DNA from: Bacteroidota bacterium
GTDB lineage: Bacteria; Bacteroidota; Bacteroidia; UBA8524
Direction of reading: 5' to 3'
NCBI GenBank assembly: GCA_003531115.1
Contig: DQHT01000059.1
Location: forward strand, 17,450-24,193
DNA: 6,744 nucleotides
Below the pieces are notes generated by a model. It did not search any database and was not told where the DNA came from. It saw only the letters and a list, made by a program, of their open reading frames with translations. This document shows, piece after piece, positions 1-5,084 of this stretch; the stretch's first letter is position 1; each line of letters starts with the position of its first letter. Both the position numbers and the translations under genes were made by a program.

Positions 1-403
1 GGTGGTTGGCATCTATGACAATCTCGAAATACTTAAGAGCATCCTTTTCTTTAAATGTGCTTTCAAATTTTATTATCGAACCAAGGGAGAATCCCTTGAA
101 TCTTCCTTTGCCTTCTTCCCCATGTAACTTACGGTTTTCAGGGCTTATTCTTTTCGTCTTTTTGGCGGACCCCCCTAAAGTGCCAAAAACAGCTTCGGCA
201 TCGGTATATGAGATACCATGTCCATCATCTGTAATAACTATTCGACTGAGACCAATGGAATTCGAATGTGTCTGTACTGTTATGTTTCTAGAATCGGCAT
301 CCAAGCTATTCCAAAGAAGCTCCATAATTGCGCTCACACCTGTCGCTTTGGTCAAACGCTCCAAGTGGTCACGTGCAACTTGAATATTTAGTGTTTTTGG
401 CAT
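1..403 (-). CDS. GHKL-fold (Hsp90/MutL/MORC-like) ATPase, N-terminal part, runs off the left edge
   Basis: The frame is open from an ATG at 403 to the left edge, giving 134 residues of the N-terminal ATP-binding domain. The Bergerat-fold motifs are visible in order. The N box is ELLWNSLDAD (residues 28-37, with E28, N32 and D35). The G1 box is DDGHGI (59-64, matching DxGxG). The G2-like glycine loop is HGEEGKGRFKGFSLG (94-108). The segment GTLGGSAKK (74-82) resembles the ATP lid of MORC/MutL-type proteins. Family members use ATP binding to dimerise and clamp DNA or partner proteins, and several sit in restriction or anti-phage operons. The C-terminal domain that would define the role is outside the window. 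No convincing Shine-Dalgarno precedes the ATG; a TATCTTTA 11 bases upstream is only a partial match to the Bacteroidota promoter box. The fold is secure; a defence role is inference. Confidence 0.88.
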   Translation of the reverse strand, partial: MPKTLNIQVARDHLERLTKATGVSAIMELLWNSLDADSRNITVQTHSNSIGLSRIVITDDGHGISYTDAEAVFGTLGGSAKKTKRISPENRKLHGEEGKGRFKGFSLGSIIKFESTFKEKDALKYFEIVIDANH

Positions 404-525
404 AAGAATCGGGTAAAGATAACGAACTCGGACAAATATTGAAGGTCGTTTTCGAACTAAAATAGTTTGAGATCCATTAATCCAAAACCACGTTGATAAG
501 CTAAGAATCCGAGCCCAGTTTTTTA

Positions 526-711
526 TTGATTAAGATGAATTTACCGTTACCAACGATTTCAGAACGAGCAACGAAATATGATGTTAAAATACAATTGCTA
601 AAGCAGATCTACCTTTCTTCCATGGAAGAAAAGTGGATCAAGAACTATTCATCGGACCTACTCAGTTCTCTCCCCACACCAACGTATAGAAAGATTCTAA
701 CGTGCAATTAG
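526..711 (+). CDS. Small ORF of 61 residues inside repeat copy 1, possibly a gene remnant
   Basis: This short open frame has no recognisable domain. Its downstream part contains LPTISER, LSSMEEK and a C-terminal stretch ending in TCN, and a diverged version of the same protein-like text recurs at 2020-2226 with frameshifts. In the LSSMEEK block the only nucleotide difference is a synonymous Ser codon change (TCC versus TCT), which favours past coding on this strand. There is no clear ribosome-binding site, and an in-frame stop lies a few codons upstream. ATG at 526 or at 535 could be the start. It may equally be the non-coding body of the repeat. I do not recognise the family. Confidence 0.25.
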   Translation: MIKMNLPLPTISERATKYDVKIQLLKQIYLSSMEEKWIKNYSSDLLSSLPTPTYRKILTCN

Positions 712-718
712 GCGTACT
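546..718 (+). repeat. Diverged direct repeat, copy 1
   Basis: Three blocks are shared in the same order and orientation with positions 2020-2226. Block A (546-566 versus 2020-2040) matches at 19 of 21 bases. Block B (611-634 versus 2111-2134) matches at 23 of 24. Block C (703-718 versus 2211-2226) matches at 13 of 16, including TGCAATTAGG. Between blocks the similarity is weak and the spacing differs. Block B contains an 18-base perfect palindrome, TTTCTTCCATGGAAGAAA, at 614-631. The repeat lies between the GHKL ATPase start and the 3' end of a decayed minus-strand gene. Its nature (gene remnant, regulatory element or recombination site) is open. Confidence 0.7.
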
Positions 719-922
719 CAGTTTAAACTTAATCCATAGGGGTCAATTTGTTCGTTTTTCTCAGGTAGTACAATAATATCGCTGATTTTCTTGGAAAGAT
801 GGATCAGGGTTATGAATGCCCAATTATAAGCATACATTTTTAGTGACACGATATTCTCTTACATGTTCATTGAACCATTGACCCGGTTCTCTCAAATTAA
901 GGACTTGGTTGAATGTGAGGGA
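718..922 (-). pseudogene. Frameshifted remnant of an unrecognised minus-strand gene
   Basis: Two protein-like minus-strand fragments follow each other in different frames. The first (922 down to 824, 32 codons with no start) contains LNLREPGQWFNEHVREYRV and ends at TAA. The second (837 down to 718, ATG plus 38 codons) contains YAYNWAFITLIHLSKKISD and ends at TGA. They overlap by 14 bases, so one frameshift would join them into a C-terminal segment of about 70 residues with ordinary globular composition. A TAG at 923-925 bounds it upstream and I see no N-terminal part. The stop codon touches block C of repeat copy 1. The family is not recognised; calling it a decayed gene is inference from composition and fragmentation. 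Confidence 0.4.
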
Positions 923-956
923 CTATCTAACTTGTTGCCGCAAACGAGCGACTAAA

Positions 957-1025
957 ATGAACAGGAGTCATAGCCTGTACCTTTTCAACTAAATGACTGA
1001 ACAAGAACCAATCGAGGTAAGATGA
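957..1025 (+). promoter_or_regulatory. Chain of two tiny leader ORFs and the ribosome-binding site of the 170-residue gene
   Basis: An ATG at 957 opens an 11-codon frame that ends with TAA at 990-992. An ATG directly after it at 993 opens MTEQEPIEVR, whose TGA at 1023-1025 overlaps the ATG of the downstream gene as ATGA. The GAGG at 1014-1017 lies inside the second mini-ORF, four bases before the main start. This geometry would allow translational coupling, but such short frames also arise by chance. No promoter matching TTG-N19-TAnnTTTG was found; TACCTTTT at 978-985 is one base off the box and has no partner element. Confidence 0.3.
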
Positions 1026-1534
1026 AAGACAAAAAACTAAATGTTACTGATGATAATCTAACAACTCGCCCGGAGGATGACCACATCCGCTACTACGACC
1101 TGGAATACCCAGAGAGACTGATCCGAGAGATATACGGTCAGATGTCCAAAGCCAAGCGTAAAAAGGAAATGGAAGACCTCATTCGCCTGGAGACAGAGGT
1201 TGCATATGGCACAAGGGAGAACTATGACAGGCTTTTGGAAGAAGGCAAGGTCAAAGGAAATCGTAAAGACTACGATAAGTTTCCATACGGTATCGCTAGG
1301 AGTTTAGAAAGATACGCCCCTGACTCGAATGGACAGAAGTTTCCCAAGGTAAGAATCTCTGAAGGATATGTAGCACCAGGCAGGGTGGAGACGTTCGCCC
1401 AAGTATTGGTGACGAAGTCTTTCGGGTTGAGGGGTGGAGGAACAAGGACATTCAAATACTGGGCAATGTTATGTCTGCTTGACGAAAAGCCCTTGAATGG
1501 TATAGCAGCAATAGACTCCTTTGGTGAATTTTAA
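1022..1534 (+). CDS. Hypothetical protein, 170 residues, unrecognised family
   Basis: The frame is complete, with GAGG four bases upstream of the ATG and a TAA stop. Residues 1 to about 100 are highly charged and probably helical: IRYYDLEYPERLIREIYGQM is followed by a Lys/Glu/Arg-rich stretch and by ENYDRLLEEGK. The C-terminal third is different, with a likely beta stretch (KVRISEGYVAPGRVETFAQVLVTKS), a glycine-rich turn (GLRGGGTRTF) and a hydrophobic segment (YWAMLCLL) that is too short to be a clear membrane helix. No signal peptide, catalytic motif or helix-turn-helix is evident. It is the only intact plus-strand gene of the window and converges on the DUF2958-like gene with a 56-base gap. 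It could be an accessory gene of an element or an orphan effector; no function is assigned. Confidence 0.65.
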   Translation: MKDKKLNVTDDNLTTRPEDDHIRYYDLEYPERLIREIYGQMSKAKRKKEMEDLIRLETEVAYGTRENYDRLLEEGKVKGNRKDYDKFPYGIARSLERYAPDSNGQKFPKVRISEGYVAPGRVETFAQVLVTKSFGLRGGGTRTFKYWAMLCLLDEKPLNGIAAIDSFGEF

Positions 1535-1590
1535 CTAAAATGCAAGGACCCTATTTTTCATGCGGAACCTTCCCAAGAATAAATTGGGGA

Positions 1591-1848
1591 CTACCTCTGG
1601 CCCTCGAGAATGTCAACGAGTGGTATGGGGCTCCAATAGAGATCTATATTCACCACATCTAAGCTGCACAATTCCTCAATTGATACGGTGCCATATTCAG
1701 CACACTGCCAATCTCCATTCAAACATACAAACCCATAACCCAGTCGCTGCTCGAGATCCATCTGAGTGATCCACCAATCGCTGCCTCCGTAGAAGTAGTG
1801 GAGCCTGACAATTGAATTTTGAGACTTAAAGTCGGGAGTCTCTCTCAC
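1591..1848 (-). CDS. DUF2958-like small protein (possibly the downstream part of an amber-interrupted gene)
   Basis: The 85-residue frame carries the pattern I associate with DUF2958. A strand-like RLHYFYGGSDWWIT is followed by GYGFVCLNGDWQCAEYGTVS, then IEELCSLDVVNIDLYWSPIP, where family members usually show an acidic-aromatic core, an SxxEL element and a closing (E/D)-x-DLYW. DUF2958 proteins are small, of unknown biochemistry and common on plasmids and integrative elements. The listed start is GTG at 1848, which directly follows an in-frame TAG at 1849-1851. Family members are usually about 100-130 residues, so 85 is short, and the preceding in-frame segment looks like the missing N terminus. 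The gene is therefore either a nonsense-mutated pseudogene or a GTG-initiated short form. The domain call is from memory of the family pattern and was not searched. Confidence 0.6.
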   Translation of the reverse strand: MRETPDFKSQNSIVRLHYFYGGSDWWITQMDLEQRLGYGFVCLNGDWQCAEYGTVSIEELCSLDVVNIDLYWSPIPLVDILEGQR

Positions 1849-1968
1849 CTATTGCGCCAAGTCAGCTATCAATCCAGCGAATTCATTGGATTGACGCATT
1901 ACAAGAAGTTGCTGCTTCGGGACCACCAGGTCCATAATCTGCTGGTCTGATAAATTTTTCACGTTCAT
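1849..1968 (-). pseudogene. N-terminal fragment in frame with the DUF2958-like gene, closed by TAG
   Basis: From ATG at 1968 the frame gives 39 residues, including MNVKNLSDQQIMDLVVPKQQ and ending in LIADLAQ, then TAG. The next codon in the same frame is the GTG of the DUF2958-like ORF. Joined through the amber codon they make about 124 residues, the expected size for DUF2958 proteins. The same frame stays open upstream to 2142, but beyond 2020 it is antisense to repeat copy 2, so I prefer the internal ATG. The alternative is a separate 39-residue peptide gene whose stop abuts the next start. Confidence 0.4.
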
Positions 1969-2019
1969 ACGTGCGAAGAAGATCGAACGGACTATAACTT
2001 GGTGAATGAAGGCGTAAGA

Positions 2020-2226
2020 GTTACCAACGCTTTCAGACCGTCCATCGTCAAAATTATAATCAGAACACAGAGAGAACGCTAACCCAGACTTTATCAGGTT
2101 GAGCATTTCAACCTTTCTTCTATGGAAGAAAAGTACATTCAAAACGCTAAATTGAATAATCTCAATAATCTCCTATCTCTTGCCCCCCAACGAACACGAA
2201 GATTCTTGCATGCAATTAGGTGTGCA
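2020..2226 (+). repeat. Diverged direct repeat, copy 2
   Basis: This is the partner of the repeat at 546-718, in the same orientation and about 1.5 kb away. Block A is at 2020-2040, block B at 2111-2134 and block C at 2211-2226. Compared with copy 1 it has extra bases between A and B and between B and C. The palindrome in block B is kept with one central change (arms TTTCTTC and GAAGAAA). Block C forms the left arm of a perfect inverted repeat. The copy begins 52 bases upstream of the likely start of the DUF2958-like gene. Confidence 0.7.
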
Positions 2227-2298
2227 CTTTTTATTTTGGCTACTGCACACCTAATTGCACGCCTACCAAATCATTCAATTCTGCAAATTTTACCATGA
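2122..2298 (+). pseudogene. 58-codon frame in repeat copy 2, homologous to the small ORF in copy 1
   Basis: The frame begins MEEKYIQNA, matching MEEKWIKNY in copy 1, and later reads LLSLAPQRTRRFLHAI against LLSSLPTPTYRKILTCN. In copy 1 this text ends at the TAG within TGCAATTAG. Here the reading frame shifts past that point and runs through the inverted repeat to a TGA at 2296-2298. The upstream homologous portion (LPTLSDR, from block A) is in the same direction but interrupted by stops and frame changes. I read it as a decayed paralogue of the 526-711 ORF. Confidence 0.25.
2211..2259. repeat. Perfect 16-base inverted repeat with 17-base spacer
   Basis: TGCAATTAGGTGTGCA at 2211-2226 is the exact reverse complement of 2244-2259, separated by a T-rich 17-base spacer. 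Neither side is followed by a T tract, so it does not look like an intrinsic terminator. A related copy is at 703-718. The right arm, read on the minus strand, shares CGTGCAATTAGG exactly with 701-712, one base pair further on each flank than the left arm does. It can form a strong hairpin in RNA or single-stranded DNA. Confidence 0.85.
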
Positions 2299-2326
2299 AA
2301 AAAGCCTCTGAGAACTTCCCAGAGGC
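2298..2326 (-). terminator. Rho-independent terminator of the tRNA-Leu (and possibly lon) transcript
   Basis: On the minus strand the stem GCCTCTG (2326-2320) pairs perfectly with CAGAGGC (2310-2304) across a 9-base loop and is followed at once by six T residues (2303-2298). It lies 43 bases beyond the tRNA 3' end. There is no such structure between lon and the tRNA, so lon read-through transcripts would also end here. On the plus strand the stem is followed by CTGATTTT, a weaker arrangement. Confidence 0.85.
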
Positions 2327-2328
2327 CT

Positions 2329-2358
2329 GATTTTGTTGGATTTTGCTAGATTTTACTA
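2329..2358. repeat. Three imperfect tandem 10-mers in the tRNA trailer
   Basis: Positions 2329-2338, 2339-2348 and 2349-2358 read GATTTTGTTG, GATTTTGCTA and GATTTTACTA. Each unit differs from its neighbour by one or two bases. The array fills most of the space between the tRNA 3' end and the terminator and would be in the 3' trailer removed during tRNA maturation. Confidence 0.7.
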
Positions 2359-2368
2359 GCCTAGCTTG

Positions 2369-2450
2369 TGCCCAGAAGGGGACTCGAACCCCTACACCTT
2401 ACGGAACCACCCCCTCAAGATGGCGTGTCTACCAGTTTCACCACCTGGGC
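2369..2450 (-). tRNA. tRNA-Leu (anticodon GAG)
   Basis: The 82-base gene folds into a class II tRNA. The acceptor stem GCCCAGG pairs with TCTGGGC (ending in one G-U) with discriminator A at 2369. The D arm is GTG-loop-CAC with the GGTAGA element. The anticodon stem CCATC/GGTGG carries the loop TTGAGGG, placing anticodon GAG at 2416-2414. A long variable arm precedes the T arm AGGGG-TTCGAGT-CCCCT. It should read CUC and CUU codons. CCA is not encoded, since CAA follows the discriminator. The long variable arm and anticodon together support Leu. Confidence 0.96.
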
Positions 2451-2471
2451 AGCGGTAATTTTGAAGGACTG

Positions 2472-2501
2472 CAAATATAGCAATGCCGGAGAAGAAATCA
2501 A
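2472..2501 (-). promoter_or_regulatory. Bacteroidota-type promoter of tRNA-Leu, overlapping the lon stop codon
   Basis: On the minus strand TTG (2501-2499) is followed by 19 bases and then TATATTTG (2479-2472), which fits the primary sigma factor consensus of Bacteroidota (TTG about 19-21 bases before TAnnTTTG). The -7 box lies 21 bases before the tRNA 5' end, leaving a short 5' leader. The TTG shares two bases with the TGA stop of lon, so the promoter starts inside the lon coding end. Confidence 0.8.
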
Positions 2502-4996
2502 TCTTCTACTTCGGCCAATTCTTCACTTTTTTTTGCGGGAATAAAACGCTTAAAATCAATAGCATCCTTTACCTGCTCCTTTAAAAGGGCCAGGTCGATC
2601 ACCTCCAGCATGTTTTTTACATAGTGGAACTTCAGGTCTTTCAGGTACTCCTTTTTGATCTCTTCCACATCACGACGGTTCTGTTCGCAGAGAATGATCT
2701 CTTTAATGCCGGCTCGTTTAGCGGCCAGGATTTTCTCTTTGATCCCTCCTACCGGAAGTACCTTTCCACGTAACGTTATCTCTCCGGTCATGGCCAAAAA
2801 TGGGCGCAATTTCCTTTGGGTATACAAGGACGCCAATGAGGTTAAAATGGTAATCCCAGCTGATGGTCCATCTTTTGGGATAGCTCCCGCAGGAAAGTGG
2901 ATATGCAGATCGGAATGGTCGAACAGCCTCTCATCAATACCGATCTTTGCTGAATTCGCCTTCAAAAAGGTATTGGCAGTTATAGCCGACTCCTTCATTA
3001 CATCGCCCAATTTACCGGTTAAAGTCAGTTTGCCTTTGCCCGAAGTGAGGGTGCTTTCCACAAATAAGATGGTTCCTCCTACCGGTGTCCAGGCCAATCC
3101 GGTAACTACACCGGCTACATCATTGCCCTGGTAGCTTTCTTTTTCGTGCGATTGGGGACCAAGGATCTTCCTCATCTCGTCCACCGACAAAGCACCGGTA
3201 ACACCTGTTCCGCTCACCACATTTTTGGCAACGGAACGGGCCAATGAGGCAATGGTACGGTCTAATTGACGTACACCCGATTCGCTGGTATATTCCTCAA
3301 TCAGCTTTTCCAATACCTTATCCGACAAAACCAACTGCTTGGAATTCAATCCATGGGCTTTGCGTTGTTTCGGTACCAGGTGCTTTTTGGCGATCTGCGC
3401 CTTTTCCTGAAGGGTATAGCCATTGATCTCGATGATCTCCATCCTGTCCAATAAGGCAGGCTGTATATTATCCAGGTAGTTGGCGGTGGCAATAAACATC
3501 ACCTTGCTCAGGTCGAACTCGGTTTCTACATAATTGTCGTAAAAGGCAGAATTCTGCTCCGGATCCAATACCTCTAAAAGGGCGGATGACGGATCTCCCC
3601 GGAAATCAGAAGCCAGCTTATCGATCTCATCCAATATAAAAACAGGATTGGCCGATTGAGCTTTTTTCAGGGATTGTATGATCCTTCCGGGCAATGCGCC
3701 GATATAGGTTTTCCGGTGTCCGCGGATCTCCGCTTCATCACGTAATCCTCCCAATGACATACGCACATATTTTCTTCCAACTGCCTCGGCTACCGATTTC
3801 CCTAAGGAGGTTTTCCCAACTCCGGGAGGGCCGTAAAGGCATAAGATCGGACTTTTCATGTCGCCCTTCAGCTTAAGAACGGCCAGGTATTCCAGGATAC
3901 GGTCTTTCACCTTATCGAGTCCGAAATGGTCGCGGTCCAGAACTTTCCTGGCTTTTTCCAGGTCAAAACGGTCTTTGGTATATTCGTTCCAGGGAAGTTC
4001 GAGCAGGAGCTGCAGGTAGTTCAGGTAAATGGAATAATCGGGCGCCATGGGGTTAAGACGCTGCAGCCGTTCTACTTCTTTGTTGAAGTGGTTGGCAACA
4101 TCCTTAGACCAAAGTTTTTTCGCTCCCTGTTCACGCAGGTTCTGGATCTCCTTATCCGGACTATCCTGTCCGAGTTCTTCCTGCAGGGCTCGGATCTGCT
4201 GTTGCAGGAAATAGTCTTTTTGCTGTTTGTCGAGGTCGCCTTTTACCTTCGACTGGATCTCGTTTTTGAGTTCCAGCATTTGCATTTCTTTGGTGAGGAA
4301 CTGCAATACCAGATTAGCACGGTCTTCGAAGGATGAAGCTTCGAGGATACTTTGTTTATCGCCAACTTCTACATTGAGGTTGGAAGCGATAAAGTTGACC
4401 AGGAAATTCGGGCTGTCGATATTTTTCAGGGCGAAACTTGCCTCAGTAGGAATATTCGGCGAAAGCTCGATGATGCGGATAGCCAGTTCCTTGATGCTTT
4501 CGATCAGGGCATCGTTGCGTTTTGATTTTTTTATCGTCTCAGGTTCTGCTGCCTTGATCCGCGCACGGAAATAAGGCTCTGAGCTGATCATTTCACCAAT
4601 TTGAATGCGTTTTTTCCCTTGTATGATAACGGTCGTGTTCCCGTCGGGCATGCGCAATACCTTGAGGATACTGGCAATGGTACCCGTTTTATGGAGGTCT
4701 TTGAAGTCGGGGTCTTCGATGGAGGAATCCATCTGCGCCACCACACCGATCTCCTTTTTAGCGGCTACGGCATCCTTGATCAGTTTGATGGATTTATCCC
4801 TGCCAACAGTTATGGGAAATACAACCCCCGGAAATAAAACAGTATTACGAAGTGGCAATATTGGCAGTTCATCGGGACTCTTTTCCCGGTTAATCTCATC
4901 TTCATCTTCCTGAGAAAGCAAAGGCAAAAACTCAGGTCCTTCTGATTCATCGCTTGAAAAGCCTGTGGCTATTACTATTCTATCCTTATCGATCAT
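2498..4996 (-). CDS. lon: ATP-dependent protease Lon (LonA type)
   Basis: This is a complete 832-residue LonA, an ATP-driven cytoplasmic hexameric protease that unfolds and degrades misfolded and regulatory proteins. An acidic lead (about residues 1-40) precedes the substrate-binding LON domain, which begins at LPILPLRNTVLFPG (44-57). A coiled-coil linker follows at about 235-290. The AAA+ module has Walker A GPPGVGKT (389-396, K395), Walker B VFILDEID (452-459), sensor-1 ATAN (503-506), LLDRME with candidate Arg finger R518, and sensor-2 region SGVRQLDR (573-580). The protease domain has PKDGPSAG with catalytic S712 and GGIKEK with K755, 43 residues later as in the E. coli Ser-Lys dyad. All key residues are present. 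The start at 4996 is supported by AAGG at 5008-5005, eight bases upstream. It follows the symporter by 88 bases on the same strand. A heat-shock promoter was not identified. Confidence 0.98.
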   Translation of the reverse strand: MIDKDRIVIATGFSSDESEGPEFLPLLSQEDEDEINREKSPDELPILPLRNTVLFPGVVFPITVGRDKSIKLIKDAVAAKKEIGVVAQMDSSIEDPDFKDLHKTGTIASILKVLRMPDGNTTVIIQGKKRIQIGEMISSEPYFRARIKAAEPETIKKSKRNDALIESIKELAIRIIELSPNIPTEASFALKNIDSPNFLVNFIASNLNVEVGDKQSILEASSFEDRANLVLQFLTKEMQMLELKNEIQSKVKGDLDKQQKDYFLQQQIRALQEELGQDSPDKEIQNLREQGAKKLWSKDVANHFNKEVERLQRLNPMAPDYSIYLNYLQLLLELPWNEYTKDRFDLEKARKVLDRDHFGLDKVKDRILEYLAVLKLKGDMKSPILCLYGPPGVGKTSLGKSVAEAVGRKYVRMSLGGLRDEAEIRGHRKTYIGALPGRIIQSLKKAQSANPVFILDEIDKLASDFRGDPSSALLEVLDPEQNSAFYDNYVETEFDLSKVMFIATANYLDNIQPALLDRMEIIEINGYTLQEKAQIAKKHLVPKQRKAHGLNSKQLVLSDKVLEKLIEEYTSESGVRQLDRTIASLARSVAKNVVSGTGVTGALSVDEMRKILGPQSHEKESYQGNDVAGVVTGLAWTPVGGTILFVESTLTSGKGKLTLTGKLGDVMKESAITANTFLKANSAKIGIDERLFDHSDLHIHFPAGAIPKDGPSAGITILTSLASLYTQRKLRPFLAMTGEITLRGKVLPVGGIKEKILAAKRAGIKEIILCEQNRRDVEEIKKEYLKDLKFHYVKNMLEVIDLALLKEQVKDAIDFKRFIPAKKSEELAEVED

Positions 4997-5013
4997 GCTG
5001 TATTCCTTAATCT

Positions 5014-5055
5014 GTCCCCCGCGCCGGGTTTGGGGGACTTGTAAAATTCAAGTCC
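5014..5055 (-). promoter_or_regulatory. Two overlapping, mutually exclusive hairpins in the lon leader
   Basis: In the minus-strand transcript the first hairpin pairs GGACTTG (5055-5049) with CAAGTCC (5041-5035) around a 7-base loop. The second pairs GTCCCCC (5038-5032) with GGGGGAC (5020-5014) around an 11-base loop. Both stems are seven perfect base pairs and they share the four bases 5035-5038, so both cannot form fully at once. The second ends six bases before the AAGG ribosome-binding site of lon (5008-5005). Such competing structures could tune lon translation or transcription, for instance with temperature. No T tract follows either stem, so simple termination is not supported. The pairing is seen directly; regulation is inference. 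Confidence 0.5.
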
Positions 5056-5084
5056 TGTGCCACGCCCTTCGAACAGGCGTTTTG

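Noticed and set aside
6..383. Plus-strand open frame opposite the GHKL ATPase
   Set aside because: The minus strand carries all ATP-binding motifs, so this frame is its antisense shadow.
513..518. Possible att copy of the tRNA-Leu 3' end (GCCCAG)
   Set aside because: Only six bases match 2370-2375 and the flanks diverge, which is expected by chance.
1560..1769. Plus-strand open frame opposite the DUF2958-like gene
   Set aside because: Its composition is atypical and the minus strand has the coherent domain pattern.
1969..2142. Upstream extension of the minus-strand frame beyond the ATG at 1968
   Set aside because: This part is largely antisense to repeat copy 2 and does not resemble the N terminus of a DUF2958 protein.
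2211..2259. Integron attC site, because ATTAGGT and ACCTAAT resemble GTTRRRY and RYYYAAC
   Set aside because: The boxes are in the wrong order for attC (the RYYYAAC-like box should be on the left), and both lack the invariant G/C next to the cleavage position. No integron integrase is visible.
2211..2259. Intrinsic terminator
   Set aside because: The stem is strong, but there is no T tract after it on either strand, and a proper terminator for the tRNA already lies at 2298-2326.
2655..4913. Open frames on the plus strand within lon
   Set aside because: They are antisense to a fully intact, well-recognised gene, and their translations show no domain-like features.
5062..5080. Terminator for the symporter (ACGCC/GGCGT hairpin)
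   Set aside because: The stem is only five base pairs, and on the minus strand it is not followed by T residues.
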